DNA of 64,000 nt from Lysobacterales bacterium. Its GTDB lineage: Bacteria; Pseudomonadota; Gammaproteobacteria; Xanthomonadales; Xanthomonadaceae. The translations under genes were made by a program, and so were the position numbers. Shown in pieces: positions 9,161-16,736 of the stretch; positions within the stretch are counted from its first letter, which is position 1, and each line of letters starts with the position of its first letter. The notes below the pieces were generated by a model, which had not been told where the DNA came from, ran no database searches, and saw only the letters and a program-made list of their open reading frames with translations. The stretch covers positions 1 through 64,000 of the forward strand of contig JAFLDZ010000007.1 of the NCBI GenBank assembly GCA_017302135.1. Reading direction: 5' to 3'.

Positions 9161-10201
9161 TCATTGCTTCACCAGCTCCACCCGACGATTCTTGGCGCGG
9201 CCGGCCTCGCTGCCGTTGTCGGCGACCGGCTGGCCTTGGCCGAAACCCCTCGACTGCAAACGCGAAGGGTCGATGCCCAGACCGATCAACGCACCGAGCA
9301 CGCTGCGTGCGCGGGCAGTCGACAGTTGCTGGTTGTGCGCCGCCGTGCCGTGGTTGTCGGTGTGGCCTTCGATCGACAGCTTCAGCTTTGGATCGGCGTT
9401 GAGCAGCTTGTTGATCTCTTCCAGCAGGGGTTGGGCGTCCGGGCGGAGCGTCGCTTTGTCGACATCGAAGTTGATATGCAGCGCGACCCGCCCGTCGGCA
9501 TCGAGGGCTTTTTTCATCGCTGATGCGCTGAGGAAGCCGACCGATTGCTTCATGCCCTCGCGCTGCAGCACCACGATATAGCCGTGCAGGGGAATCGCGC
9601 CGGTGCTGACCTGCACCCAGTATTCCTGGTTGCCCTGGCGGAGCAGATAGGTGTTGTTGTCGCAGTCGATGCCCGCGCAGGTGCCGTGGTAATGCTTGTC
9701 CAGCAGTTCGCGCCCGCCGAAGGCATCGACGACATCGTCGGTGTATGCGGTCTTGCTGATCTTGACGCCGCCGAGCGCGAGGATCGCGTTCTCGTAATTG
9801 CGCTGGAACGCGATCGCGGTGTAGCGGCGCAGATCGGTCGCGTCCAGCGAGTACATGCTGCGCGCGACCTTGCCTTCGATCGCGACGATCTTGTTGCCTG
9901 CGATCATGTGCTCGCGATCGAAGTCGGCATTGCGGTCGCCTTCGCCGAGGACGCTCTCCTGGCCGTCGGGTGCCTTGAAGAACGGAAACGGCGGCAGGGT
10001 CGCGGTGCTTTCCGGCACGGTGACTGGATCGAAGTCGGGCTGCCTGGGGGGCGGGACATTCGCAGGCCCGGCGGGGGCGGTCTCGGCGGACGATCCCGAT
10101 CCCGCATTGCCGGCTGCAGGGCCGCCACGATCGCATGCGGCCACACAGAACGCGGCCAGCAAAGACAGACAGAGCAGGCGCAGGGCAGCGTTCGGGGACA
10201 T
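9161..10201 (-). CDS. OmpA-family lipoprotein, copy 1
   Basis: A 346-residue lipoprotein. The ATG at 10201 gives a signal peptide (LLCLSLLAAFCVAAC) with a lipobox ending at Cys22. A Pro/Ala/Gly-rich linker follows, then an unnamed domain of about 150 residues with DREHMIAGNKIVAIEGKV, and a C-terminal OmpA-like peptidoglycan-binding domain. The last includes the motif LSIEGHTDNHGTAAHNQQLSTARARSV and ends in RAKNRRVELVKQ. It likely anchors the outer membrane to peptidoglycan. The next gene upstream is a close paralogue with the same layout, indicating tandem duplication. The middle domain contains two Cys residues (CAGIDC) that could form a disulfide. Confidence 0.85.
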   Translation of the reverse strand: MSPNAALRLLCLSLLAAFCVAACDRGGPAAGNAGSGSSAETAPAGPANVPPPRQPDFDPVTVPESTATLPPFPFFKAPDGQESVLGEGDRNADFDREHMIAGNKIVAIEGKVARSMYSLDATDLRRYTAIAFQRNYENAILALGGVKISKTAYTDDVVDAFGGRELLDKHYHGTCAGIDCDNNTYLLRQGNQEYWVQVSTGAIPLHGYIVVLQREGMKQSVGFLSASAMKKALDADGRVALHINFDVDKATLRPDAQPLLEEINKLLNADPKLKLSIEGHTDNHGTAAHNQQLSTARARSVLGALIGLGIDPSRLQSRGFGQGQPVADNGSEAGRAKNRRVELVKQ

Positions 10202-10338
10202 GGCGATTCCTCGTGCAGAGGGCTGCAAGCTTGCACTAAAACGTCTGAATCGACATCCGCAGGCGATGCGGGCCACGCGCTGTCGGCAGCTGTCGAACTG
10301 CGGCGCCTCCGGTCGAAAGGCTCACCATTCGTGCCGCA

Positions 10339-11409
10339 TCACAGCTTCACCAGCTCCACGCGGCGGTTCTTGGCCCGACCGCCGTCGCTGGTGTTGTCGG
10401 CCAGCGGTTTGTCCTGCCCGAAGCCCTTGGACTGAAGCCGTGCGGGATCGATGCCCAGGCCGACCAATGCGCCGAGCACGCTGCGCGCGCGCGCAGTCGA
10501 CAGCTCCTGGTTGTGCGCGGCCGTGCCGGTGTTGTCGGTGTGGCCTTCGATCGACAGCTTCAGCGCCGGGTCGCCGTCGAGCAGTTTCCGGATCTCGGCG
10601 ACCACCGGCTGCGCGTCGGCGCGCAGCGTCGCTTTGTCCACATCGAAATTGATGTACAGCGCGACGCGGCCGTCGGCGTCGATCGCTTTTTTCATCGCCG
10701 AGGCATCGAGGAAACCGAGCGACTGTTTCATGCCTTCGCGTTCAAGCACGGTGACGTAACCGTGCAGCGGCCCTGCGCCCGTACTCACCTGGATCCAATA
10801 TTCCTTGCCGCCCTGGCGGATCAGGTAAGTGTGGTTTTCGCAGTCGTAATCGCCGGGGCAGATGCCGTAGAAATGCTCGCGGACCTTGTCGTATCCGCCG
10901 AAAGCCTCGACGACCGGATTGGTGTACTGGGTCTGGCTGATGCGTACGCCGCCGAGGTCGCGGATCGCGTTCTCGTAGTTGCGATGGAATTCGATCGCGG
11001 TGTACTGGCGCTGTTCCGGATTGGTGAGCTGGAACTGGTCGCGGACGATCCTGCCTTCGATCGCGACGATCCTGTCGCCGGCGATCATGTGCGCGCGATC
11101 GAAATTGATGTTGCGGTCTTTCTCCGAAAATGTGGTGATCAGGCCTTCGGGGGTCTTGAAGAACGGGAACGGCGGCAGCGTCGCGGTGCTTTCCGGCACG
11201 CTGGCGGGGTCGAATTCTGCCGCTGCAGGTGCGGCGGTTTCGGCGGGCACGGCCGGCGGCGCGACGGGCGCCGCTTCGGCGACGGGCGGCGAGTCCGCGG
11301 GGCCGGCGGGGGGCGGGGTATCGCTACCGCCGCGGTCGCAGGCGGCCATGGACAGTGCGCCGAGCGTCAGACAGAGCAGGCACAGGGCGCGGCTGGCGTT
11401 CGGAGACAT
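10339..11409 (-). CDS. OmpA-family lipoprotein, copy 2
   Basis: A 356-residue paralogue of the preceding lipoprotein. The ATG at 11409 gives MSPNASRALCLLCLTLGALSMAAC with lipobox Cys24. A low-complexity Pro/Ala linker (about residues 25-70) leads to the shared middle domain (DRAHMIAGDRIVAIEGRI, with the Cys pair as CPGDYDC) and the C-terminal OmpA domain (LSIEGHTDNTGTAAHNQELSTARARSV, ending RAKNRRVELVKL). The 137-base gap to copy 1 and the near-identical domain order argue for duplication within this lineage. The start is preferred over an upstream ATG because it begins exactly at the signal peptide, as in copy 1. Confidence 0.85.
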   Translation of the reverse strand: MSPNASRALCLLCLTLGALSMAACDRGGSDTPPPAGPADSPPVAEAAPVAPPAVPAETAAPAAAEFDPASVPESTATLPPFPFFKTPEGLITTFSEKDRNINFDRAHMIAGDRIVAIEGRIVRDQFQLTNPEQRQYTAIEFHRNYENAIRDLGGVRISQTQYTNPVVEAFGGYDKVREHFYGICPGDYDCENHTYLIRQGGKEYWIQVSTGAGPLHGYVTVLEREGMKQSLGFLDASAMKKAIDADGRVALYINFDVDKATLRADAQPVVAEIRKLLDGDPALKLSIEGHTDNTGTAAHNQELSTARARSVLGALVGLGIDPARLQSKGFGQDKPLADNTSDGGRAKNRRVELVKL

Positions 11410-11540
11410 GGCGGATACCCATGGTGTGAGGAAGGTGACATCTGAAAACGCGAAAATCGGCGTCTGGAGGTCATTCCAGCGAAACATCGTGTCGCACCGG
11501 GGTGCTGGCGCTGGGTGGCGACTGCCTTCATCCTGCAGGC

Positions 11541-12443
11541 ATGACGTTCCCCCATCCCTCCGGGCCCGCCGGCGCGCACCGCTGGCGCGCGGCCCTGTTC
11601 ATGCTTGCAGCCGTCGGCCTGTTCTCATTGATGGACGCCGGCTTGAAACTGCTGTCGGCGCACTATCCGCCGATGCAGGTGGCGGCGCTTCGCGGCGGTG
11701 CCTCGCTGCCGTTCGTCCTGGTGTGGGTGTTGGCGACCGTGGGTGCGCGCAGTCTGTTCCGGGTGCGCTGGCCGCTGCATCTGCTGCGTGCCGTGCTCGG
11801 CATCCTGATGATGGCGCCCTTCGTCTACGCCCTGCGCACCTTGCCGCTGTCCACCGCCTACACGATCTTCTTCATCGCGCCGCTGCTGATCACCGCGCTG
11901 TCGGTGCCGATCCTGGGCGAACGGGTCGGGCCGCGACGCTGGACCGCGATCGTGGTCGGCTTCCTCGGCGTCATGGTGGTGCTGCGCCCCACCGGCGAAG
12001 GCATCGGCAGTCTGGCCGGGCTGGCGGTGCTGCTGGCGGCGTTCGGCTATGCGGTCTCCGCGATCACGGTGCGGGTGCTGGCCCGGACCGACAGCAGTCA
12101 GGCGATCGTGGTCTGGCTGTTGGCGTCGATGGCACTGGGCGCCGGCCTGCTGGCACTGCCGCACTGGGTGCCGATCCGCAGCGCGGATCTGTGGCTGATC
12201 GCGGGCGTGGGCATCGCCGGTGCGCTTGGCCAATACACCATCACCGAGGCGTTCCGTCAGGGCGAGGCTTCGTTGATTGCGCCGCTGGAATACAGCGCCC
12301 TGCTCTGGGGCGTGCTGCTGGATTTCAGTCTCTGGGGCGTGCTGCCCGACGGCATGACCTGGGTCGGCGCGGCGATCATCGTGCTCAGCGGCCTGTATCT
12401 GCTGCGCCGCGAGCGCGTCCACCTGGAGGCCGAGCATCCCTGA
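11541..12443 (+). CDS. EamA/DMT-family transporter
   Basis: A 300-residue inner-membrane protein with about ten hydrophobic helices arranged as two EamA repeats. The repeats are recognisable from FSLMDAGLKLLSAHYPPMQVAALRGG at the start of the first and YAVSAITVRVLARTDSSQAIVVW at the start of the second. The conserved P-I-LGERV element is present as VPILGERVGPRRW. Members export metabolites or drugs; the substrate cannot be inferred. The ATG at 11541 was chosen because the preceding 13 codons of the open frame have no family similarity. It is divergent from the OmpA lipoprotein gene. Confidence 0.88.
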   Translation: MTFPHPSGPAGAHRWRAALFMLAAVGLFSLMDAGLKLLSAHYPPMQVAALRGGASLPFVLVWVLATVGARSLFRVRWPLHLLRAVLGILMMAPFVYALRTLPLSTAYTIFFIAPLLITALSVPILGERVGPRRWTAIVVGFLGVMVVLRPTGEGIGSLAGLAVLLAAFGYAVSAITVRVLARTDSSQAIVVWLLASMALGAGLLALPHWVPIRSADLWLIAGVGIAGALGQYTITEAFRQGEASLIAPLEYSALLWGVLLDFSLWGVLPDGMTWVGAAIIVLSGLYLLRRERVHLEAEHP

Positions 12444-12548
12444 TTCGCCACGGATTCGTAATGGATTCGCAGTGCTGCCCGTTGTCCTCTGCCGCACAGG
12501 TCCTGCGTTCTGCTCGGGTTGTCACCCATCCTCACGGAGCCACACCCC

Positions 12549-13430
12549 ATGCAACGCAAGCACATCCTCGGTTTGAGTCTTGCCGTCGCCGCCCTCGCAT
12601 CGGTCGCCGCCTATGCGCAGAAAAGCATTCTGCTGCGCGACGACGCCATTCGCGGCGTGTCCGCCGATCTCCCCGTGACCGCCAAGCAGCGCGTACTGAG
12701 CCAGCGCGCCAGCCAGCTCGGCCCGCAGATCGCCGCCAAGCGCGCGCCGATCGCGGCGAAACTCGCCGACCCGATCTATCCGGTGACCGAGGACGAGGTC
12801 TACGACGTCGACAGCTTCGGCCGCTACGTGAAGTGGCTGGGACTGACCAGCGCCTTCATCAACGTGCAGTCGGGCTGCCCGAAGCCGACCACGCCGGACG
12901 AGTACTGCCAGGAATTGAACACGACCCCGGGCGCCTTCACTTCCTTCACATTCAATGACGCCGCGCGCATCAAGCTGCCGAAGGGCGCCTCGAATTCGAT
13001 CCTGTGCTACTGGTTCTCGCCGGTGCTCACCGTGAATTACAGCAACCCGACCGCCGCCCGCGTAATCGGCCGTTTCCGCTACACCCCGACCTTGACCATC
13101 GAGAACCCGGTGTTGTCCGACCCGGCGCTGATCGACCCGACGACCGGGGCGCCGTTCGGCGGCCAACTGCTGACCTCGATGACGTCTTCCGAACGCTTCG
13201 AAGAGGCGCTCGAGCCCGGCGTCACCCTCAACGAGCGGACCCGCGATTCCACCATCTGCATGGCCGGCTTCATCAGCCACAAGTCGCTGATCCTGAACTA
13301 CGGCCTGACCCCGGCCCAGGCGGACGACTTCTTCGCCAGCCCGACCACGGTCCGCATGAACGTCAGCGGCAGCACCCAGTACGTCGGCAACGCTTCGATG
13401 GTGTTCGGCCTGCGCATCGTCGGCGACTGA
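12549..13430 (+). CDS. Secreted protein of unknown function, copy 1
   Basis: A 293-residue protein that I do not recognise. It has a clear Sec signal peptide (MQRKHILGLSLAVAALASVAAYAQ, cleavage after AYA). The mature part has a conserved block VYDVDSF..KWLGLTSAFINV, a Cys pair (GCPKPTTPDEYC), an LCYWFSPVLTVNY segment, and IENPVLSDPALIDPTTGAPFGGQ. It ends in a compact region with SMVFGLRIVGD. Four Cys residues in the mature protein suggest disulfides in the periplasm or outside. A paralogue follows 134 bases downstream with the same signal peptide and blocks. Confidence 0.75.
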   Translation: MQRKHILGLSLAVAALASVAAYAQKSILLRDDAIRGVSADLPVTAKQRVLSQRASQLGPQIAAKRAPIAAKLADPIYPVTEDEVYDVDSFGRYVKWLGLTSAFINVQSGCPKPTTPDEYCQELNTTPGAFTSFTFNDAARIKLPKGASNSILCYWFSPVLTVNYSNPTAARVIGRFRYTPTLTIENPVLSDPALIDPTTGAPFGGQLLTSMTSSERFEEALEPGVTLNERTRDSTICMAGFISHKSLILNYGLTPAQADDFFASPTTVRMNVSGSTQYVGNASMVFGLRIVGD

Positions 13431-13564
13431 CCTGTTGCGGGTTTCGCTGGCATCGATCGCTGCGGCCGGACTTGTCTTGCCGCAGCTGTCCGGCCGCAGC
13501 TGTCCTGTCCGAATGCGGCTCCGCGTTCAGTCCGGTACCCGTCAACCTCCCGGAGCGCATCACC

Positions 13565-14428
13565 ATGCAACGCAAGCACGTCCTCGCACTGAGTCTCGCC
13601 ACCGCCGCCCTGGCCTCGGTCGCGGTCTACGCCCAGAAAGGCGGCCCGTCGAAGCACGAGATCATCGAAGCGGTTTCGCCGGATTTGCCCGCCGCCCAAT
13701 CCCGGCAAGCTGCAGCGCAGCGGAAAGCCAAGGCGATGACGGCCAGCACGGGCGCCGTCAAGGCCGCCGCAGCGCCGACCGTAGAGGACGTCTACGACGT
13801 CGATTCCTTCAAACGCAACGTGACCTGGCTGGGCTTGGCCAGCGCATTCATCAACCTCAGCGACACCTGCCCCACCGACCCGGACAATCCGGACGAACTG
13901 TGCCAGGTGCTGGCGCCGGCCCCGGGCTTCACCAGCTTCAATTTCGAGGATGCCGCGCACATCACCCTGCCCGGCAAGTCGGCGAATTCGCTGCTGTGCT
14001 ACTGGTTCTCGCCGGTGTTGAACGTCAACTACGCCAACTTCGGCGCCACGCCCACCTACGGCCGCCTGCGCTACAGCCCGACGCTGACCATCGAGAATCC
14101 GGTGCTCGACGATCCGGCGCTGATCGATCCGACCACCGGCGCACCGTTCGGCGGCCAGTTCCTCACCAGCATGACCGCCAGCGAGAGCTTCGTGGTGCCG
14201 TTGGATCCGGGCGTCAATTTCACCGAGCGCACCCGCGACTCCGCCGTGTGCATGGCGGGCTTCGTGTCGAAGCGGGCGCTGACCGACAACTACGGACTGA
14301 CCGACGCGCAGGCCAAGGAATTCTTCAAGCAGCCGACGACGATCCGCCTCAACGTGTCCGGCTCGGCCCAGAACGTCGGTTTCGCGTCGATGGTCTTCGG
14401 TCTGCGCGTGGTGGGCGACGAACGCTGA
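13565..14428 (+). CDS. Secreted protein of unknown function, copy 2
   Basis: A 287-residue paralogue of the preceding gene, again with a MQRKHVLALSLATAALASVAVYAQ-type signal peptide. It shares the blocks VYDVDSFKRNVTWLGLASAFINL, LLCYWFSPVLNVNY, IENPVLDDPALIDPTTGAPFGGQ, FTERTRDSAVCMAGF and a C-terminal SMVFGLRVVGDER. The region just after the signal peptide is the least conserved. The preceding sequence (CCCGGAGCGCATCACC before the ATG) supplies a GGAG ribosome site. The pair ends at a strong hairpin, so they are probably one transcription unit. Confidence 0.75.
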   Translation: MQRKHVLALSLATAALASVAVYAQKGGPSKHEIIEAVSPDLPAAQSRQAAAQRKAKAMTASTGAVKAAAAPTVEDVYDVDSFKRNVTWLGLASAFINLSDTCPTDPDNPDELCQVLAPAPGFTSFNFEDAAHITLPGKSANSLLCYWFSPVLNVNYANFGATPTYGRLRYSPTLTIENPVLDDPALIDPTTGAPFGGQFLTSMTASESFVVPLDPGVNFTERTRDSAVCMAGFVSKRALTDNYGLTDAQAKEFFKQPTTIRLNVSGSAQNVGFASMVFGLRVVGDER

Positions 14429-14470
14429 TCCAGCGAAGCGGAATGCTTGCCTGACCATTGCGACACGCAG

Positions 14471-14498
14471 AGCCCGGCTTGGTGCCGGGCTTTGTCTT
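14471..14498 (+). terminator. Rho-independent terminator after secreted-protein pair
   Basis: A perfect 8-bp stem AGCCCGGC/GCCGGGCT with loop TTGGT, followed by TTGTCTTG. It lies about 40 bases after the stop of the second secreted paralogue. Confidence 0.75.
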
Positions 14499-14667
14499 GT
14501 CGGAGCGCAGCGGTGCTGCGCTGCGATGCACGATGACGACGTGCCGGCGAAGGTGTAGCGTCCGGTTCGATCCAGCAGGGAAAAGCCACGGCGTATCGGG
14601 TGACCGACGCGGAGCGATGTTCGCGCAGACGCCAGCTTCCCAGTCATCGAAGTCGTCGAGGGTGTGA

Positions 14668-15120
14668 ATGGTCTCCAGCGCAGCGAAAACCGTCGATGCC
14701 TACCTTGCCGAACTGCCGCCGGAGCGGCGTGCGGTGATCGCCGCCATGCGCGACCGTGTCAACGCGCATCTGCCGCCGGGTTACGAGGAAACCATGAACT
14801 GGGGGATGATCACTTGGCAGATCCCGCTGGCACGCTATCCGATCACCTACAACAAACAGCCGCTCGCCTACGTGGCGCTGGCCGCGCAGAAGAACAACTA
14901 CGCGCTGTATCTGACGGGCGTCTATGCCGCAGGCGAGCAGGAGCGCAAGCTGCGCGCCGGTGCCGCAGCGCTGGGCAAGAAGCTGGACATGGGCAAGAGC
15001 TGCGTGCGTTTCAGGAACATCGAGGATCTGCCGCTGGACGTCATCGGCGAACTCATCGCCAGCATGTCGGTGGAGGCCTATATCGCGAGCCATGAAGCAG
15101 GGCGCGGCATCGCGGGTTGA
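14668..15120 (+). CDS. DUF1801 (YdhG-like) protein
   Basis: A 150-residue soluble protein of the DUF1801/YdhG-like fold. The N-terminal helix (KTVDAYLAELPPERRAVIAAMRDRV) and the block EETMNWGMITWQIPL are typical, as is NNYALYLTGVY. The family is widespread in bacteria and has no firmly established activity; the fold is related to frataxin-like proteins. The gene stands alone between a terminator and the pyruvate dehydrogenase E2 gene. No signal peptide is visible. Confidence 0.8.
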   Translation: MVSSAAKTVDAYLAELPPERRAVIAAMRDRVNAHLPPGYEETMNWGMITWQIPLARYPITYNKQPLAYVALAAQKNNYALYLTGVYAAGEQERKLRAGAAALGKKLDMGKSCVRFRNIEDLPLDVIGELIASMSVEAYIASHEAGRGIAG

Positions 15121-15295
15121 GTCGAACCGGCGACATCCGCCGCAGTATGGCCGCGTGCTGAATACGTTTTCGGCTTCCACGCAAGCCGGTCGATGCGCCC
15201 GGACCGGGTGTTGTGGTTGGCGCGCGGCCCATCCGCGGCCACAATAGCCCGATGCCATCGCCGCCCGGCGCAGGCGCGACCACCAAGGCCCGCAC

Positions 15296-16648
15296 ATGAC
15301 AGATATGAAGGAAGCCCTCGTTCCCGACATCGGCGATTTCACCGGTATCCCGGTCATCGAGATTCTGGTCGCCGTCGGCGACACCGTCGCCAAGGATCAG
15401 GGACTGGTGACGCTGGAGTCGGACAAGGCGACCATGGAAGTGCCCGCGCCGTTCGCCGGCACGGTCCGCGAACTCAAGGTCAAACTCGGCGACAACGTGT
15501 CCGAAGGCAGCGTGGTCGCGATCATCGAAGCCGCCGTCGAAACGGCCGATGTTGCCCCGTCCGTTACTGTGACAACGGCGCCCGCACCTGCACCTGCAGC
15601 GCCGCCTCCGGTCGCAGCCGCGCCCACGCCTGCCGCAGCGCCGCCCGCATCTGCTGCCGCAGCGAGCGCCCCGATGGGCGCAGGCTTGCCGCCGGTGCGC
15701 TTCGAGGCCGACGCCGTGCTGCCCGACAAGGTGCCCTACGCCAGCCCCGCCGTGCGCCTGTTCGCGCGCGAGCTGGGCGTCGATCTGGCCCGCGTCGCCG
15801 GCAGCGCCCGCGGCGGACGCATCAGCAAGGAAGACGTGCAGCAGTTCGTCAAATCCGCATTGCAGAGCGGCGCCGTTGCAGGAGGGGTTTCAGCTCCGAT
15901 GGGCGGAGGATTGAACCTGCTTCCCTGGCCGAAAGTCGATTTCGCGAAATTCGGCGAAATCGAAACCCGCGAACTGTCGAGGATCAAGAAAATCTCCGGT
16001 GCCAACCTCGCGCGCAACTGGGCGATGATCCCGCACGTTACCCAGCACGACGATGCCGACATCACCGATCTGGAAGACCTGCGCGTCGCGCTCAACAGGG
16101 AAAACGAAAAAGCCGGAATCAAACTCACGATGCTCGCGTTTCTCATGAAAGCGGTCGTGTCTGCGATGCAGAAATATCCCGACTTCAACGCTTCGCTCGA
16201 CGCCGACGGCGGCACGCTGGTGCTGAAGAAATATTTCCACATCGGCTTCGCCGCCGATACGCCGAACGGCCTGGTGGTGCCGGTGGTGCGCGATGTCGAC
16301 AGGAAGGGCGTGATCCAGATTGCGCAGGAAACCGGCGAGCTCGCGAAGAAAGCCCGCGATGGCAAACTCGGCCCGGCGGAAATGAGCGGCGGCTGTTTTT
16401 CGATCAGCTCGCTCGGCGGCATCGGCGGCACCGGCTTCACACCGATCGTGAATGCGCCGGAAGTCGCGATCCTCGGCGTATCGAAATCGGCGATCAAACC
16501 GGTGTGGGACGGCAAACAATTCGCGCCGCGCCTGATCCTGCCGCTGTCGCTGTCCTACGACCATCGCGTGATCGACGGCGCCTCCGCCGCGCGCTTCACC
16601 GCATATCTGGCGCAGTTGCTCGCCGATATGCGACGAGTGCTGCTGTAG
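15296..16648 (+). CDS. aceF: Pyruvate dehydrogenase E2, dihydrolipoyl acetyltransferase
   Basis: A 450-residue E2 subunit that transfers acetyl groups from lipoyl-lysine to CoA. Residues 4-78 are one lipoyl domain with the lipoylated Lys in ESDKATMEVP. An Ala/Pro-rich flexible linker follows at about 85-130. The peripheral E1/E3-binding domain is at about 143-180 (ASPAVRLFARELGVDLARV). The catalytic acyltransferase domain ends with SYDHRVIDGASAARF, containing the active-site HxxxDG. Only one lipoyl domain is present, against three in E. coli. The stop TAG lies inside a palindromic repeat. The E3 gene follows; no E1 gene is visible nearby. Confidence 0.93.
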   Translation: MTDMKEALVPDIGDFTGIPVIEILVAVGDTVAKDQGLVTLESDKATMEVPAPFAGTVRELKVKLGDNVSEGSVVAIIEAAVETADVAPSVTVTTAPAPAPAAPPPVAAAPTPAAAPPASAAAASAPMGAGLPPVRFEADAVLPDKVPYASPAVRLFARELGVDLARVAGSARGGRISKEDVQQFVKSALQSGAVAGGVSAPMGGGLNLLPWPKVDFAKFGEIETRELSRIKKISGANLARNWAMIPHVTQHDDADITDLEDLRVALNRENEKAGIKLTMLAFLMKAVVSAMQKYPDFNASLDADGGTLVLKKYFHIGFAADTPNGLVVPVVRDVDRKGVIQIAQETGELAKKARDGKLGPAEMSGGCFSISSLGGIGGTGFTPIVNAPEVAILGVSKSAIKPVWDGKQFAPRLILPLSLSYDHRVIDGASAARFTAYLAQLLADMRRVLL

Positions 16649-16724
16649 GGCGGGCCCTGGCCCGCCATCGTGCGGGCGCGGAAGCGATTGCGACGACCAT
16701 CGGTGGGCCAAGGCCCACCCTACG
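16645..16724. repeat. GTAGGGYGGGC-type palindromic repeat overlapping aceF stop
   Basis: Two inverted halves: GTAGGGCGGGCCCTGGCCCGCC at the left and GGTGGGCCAAGGCCCACCCTAC at the right, each with its own small hairpin, separated by about 35 bases. It is the same family as the repeats after atpA and atpD. The aceF stop codon (16646-16648) is supplied by the repeat. Confidence 0.85.
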
Positions 16725-16736
16725 AGAGATGCGGCG

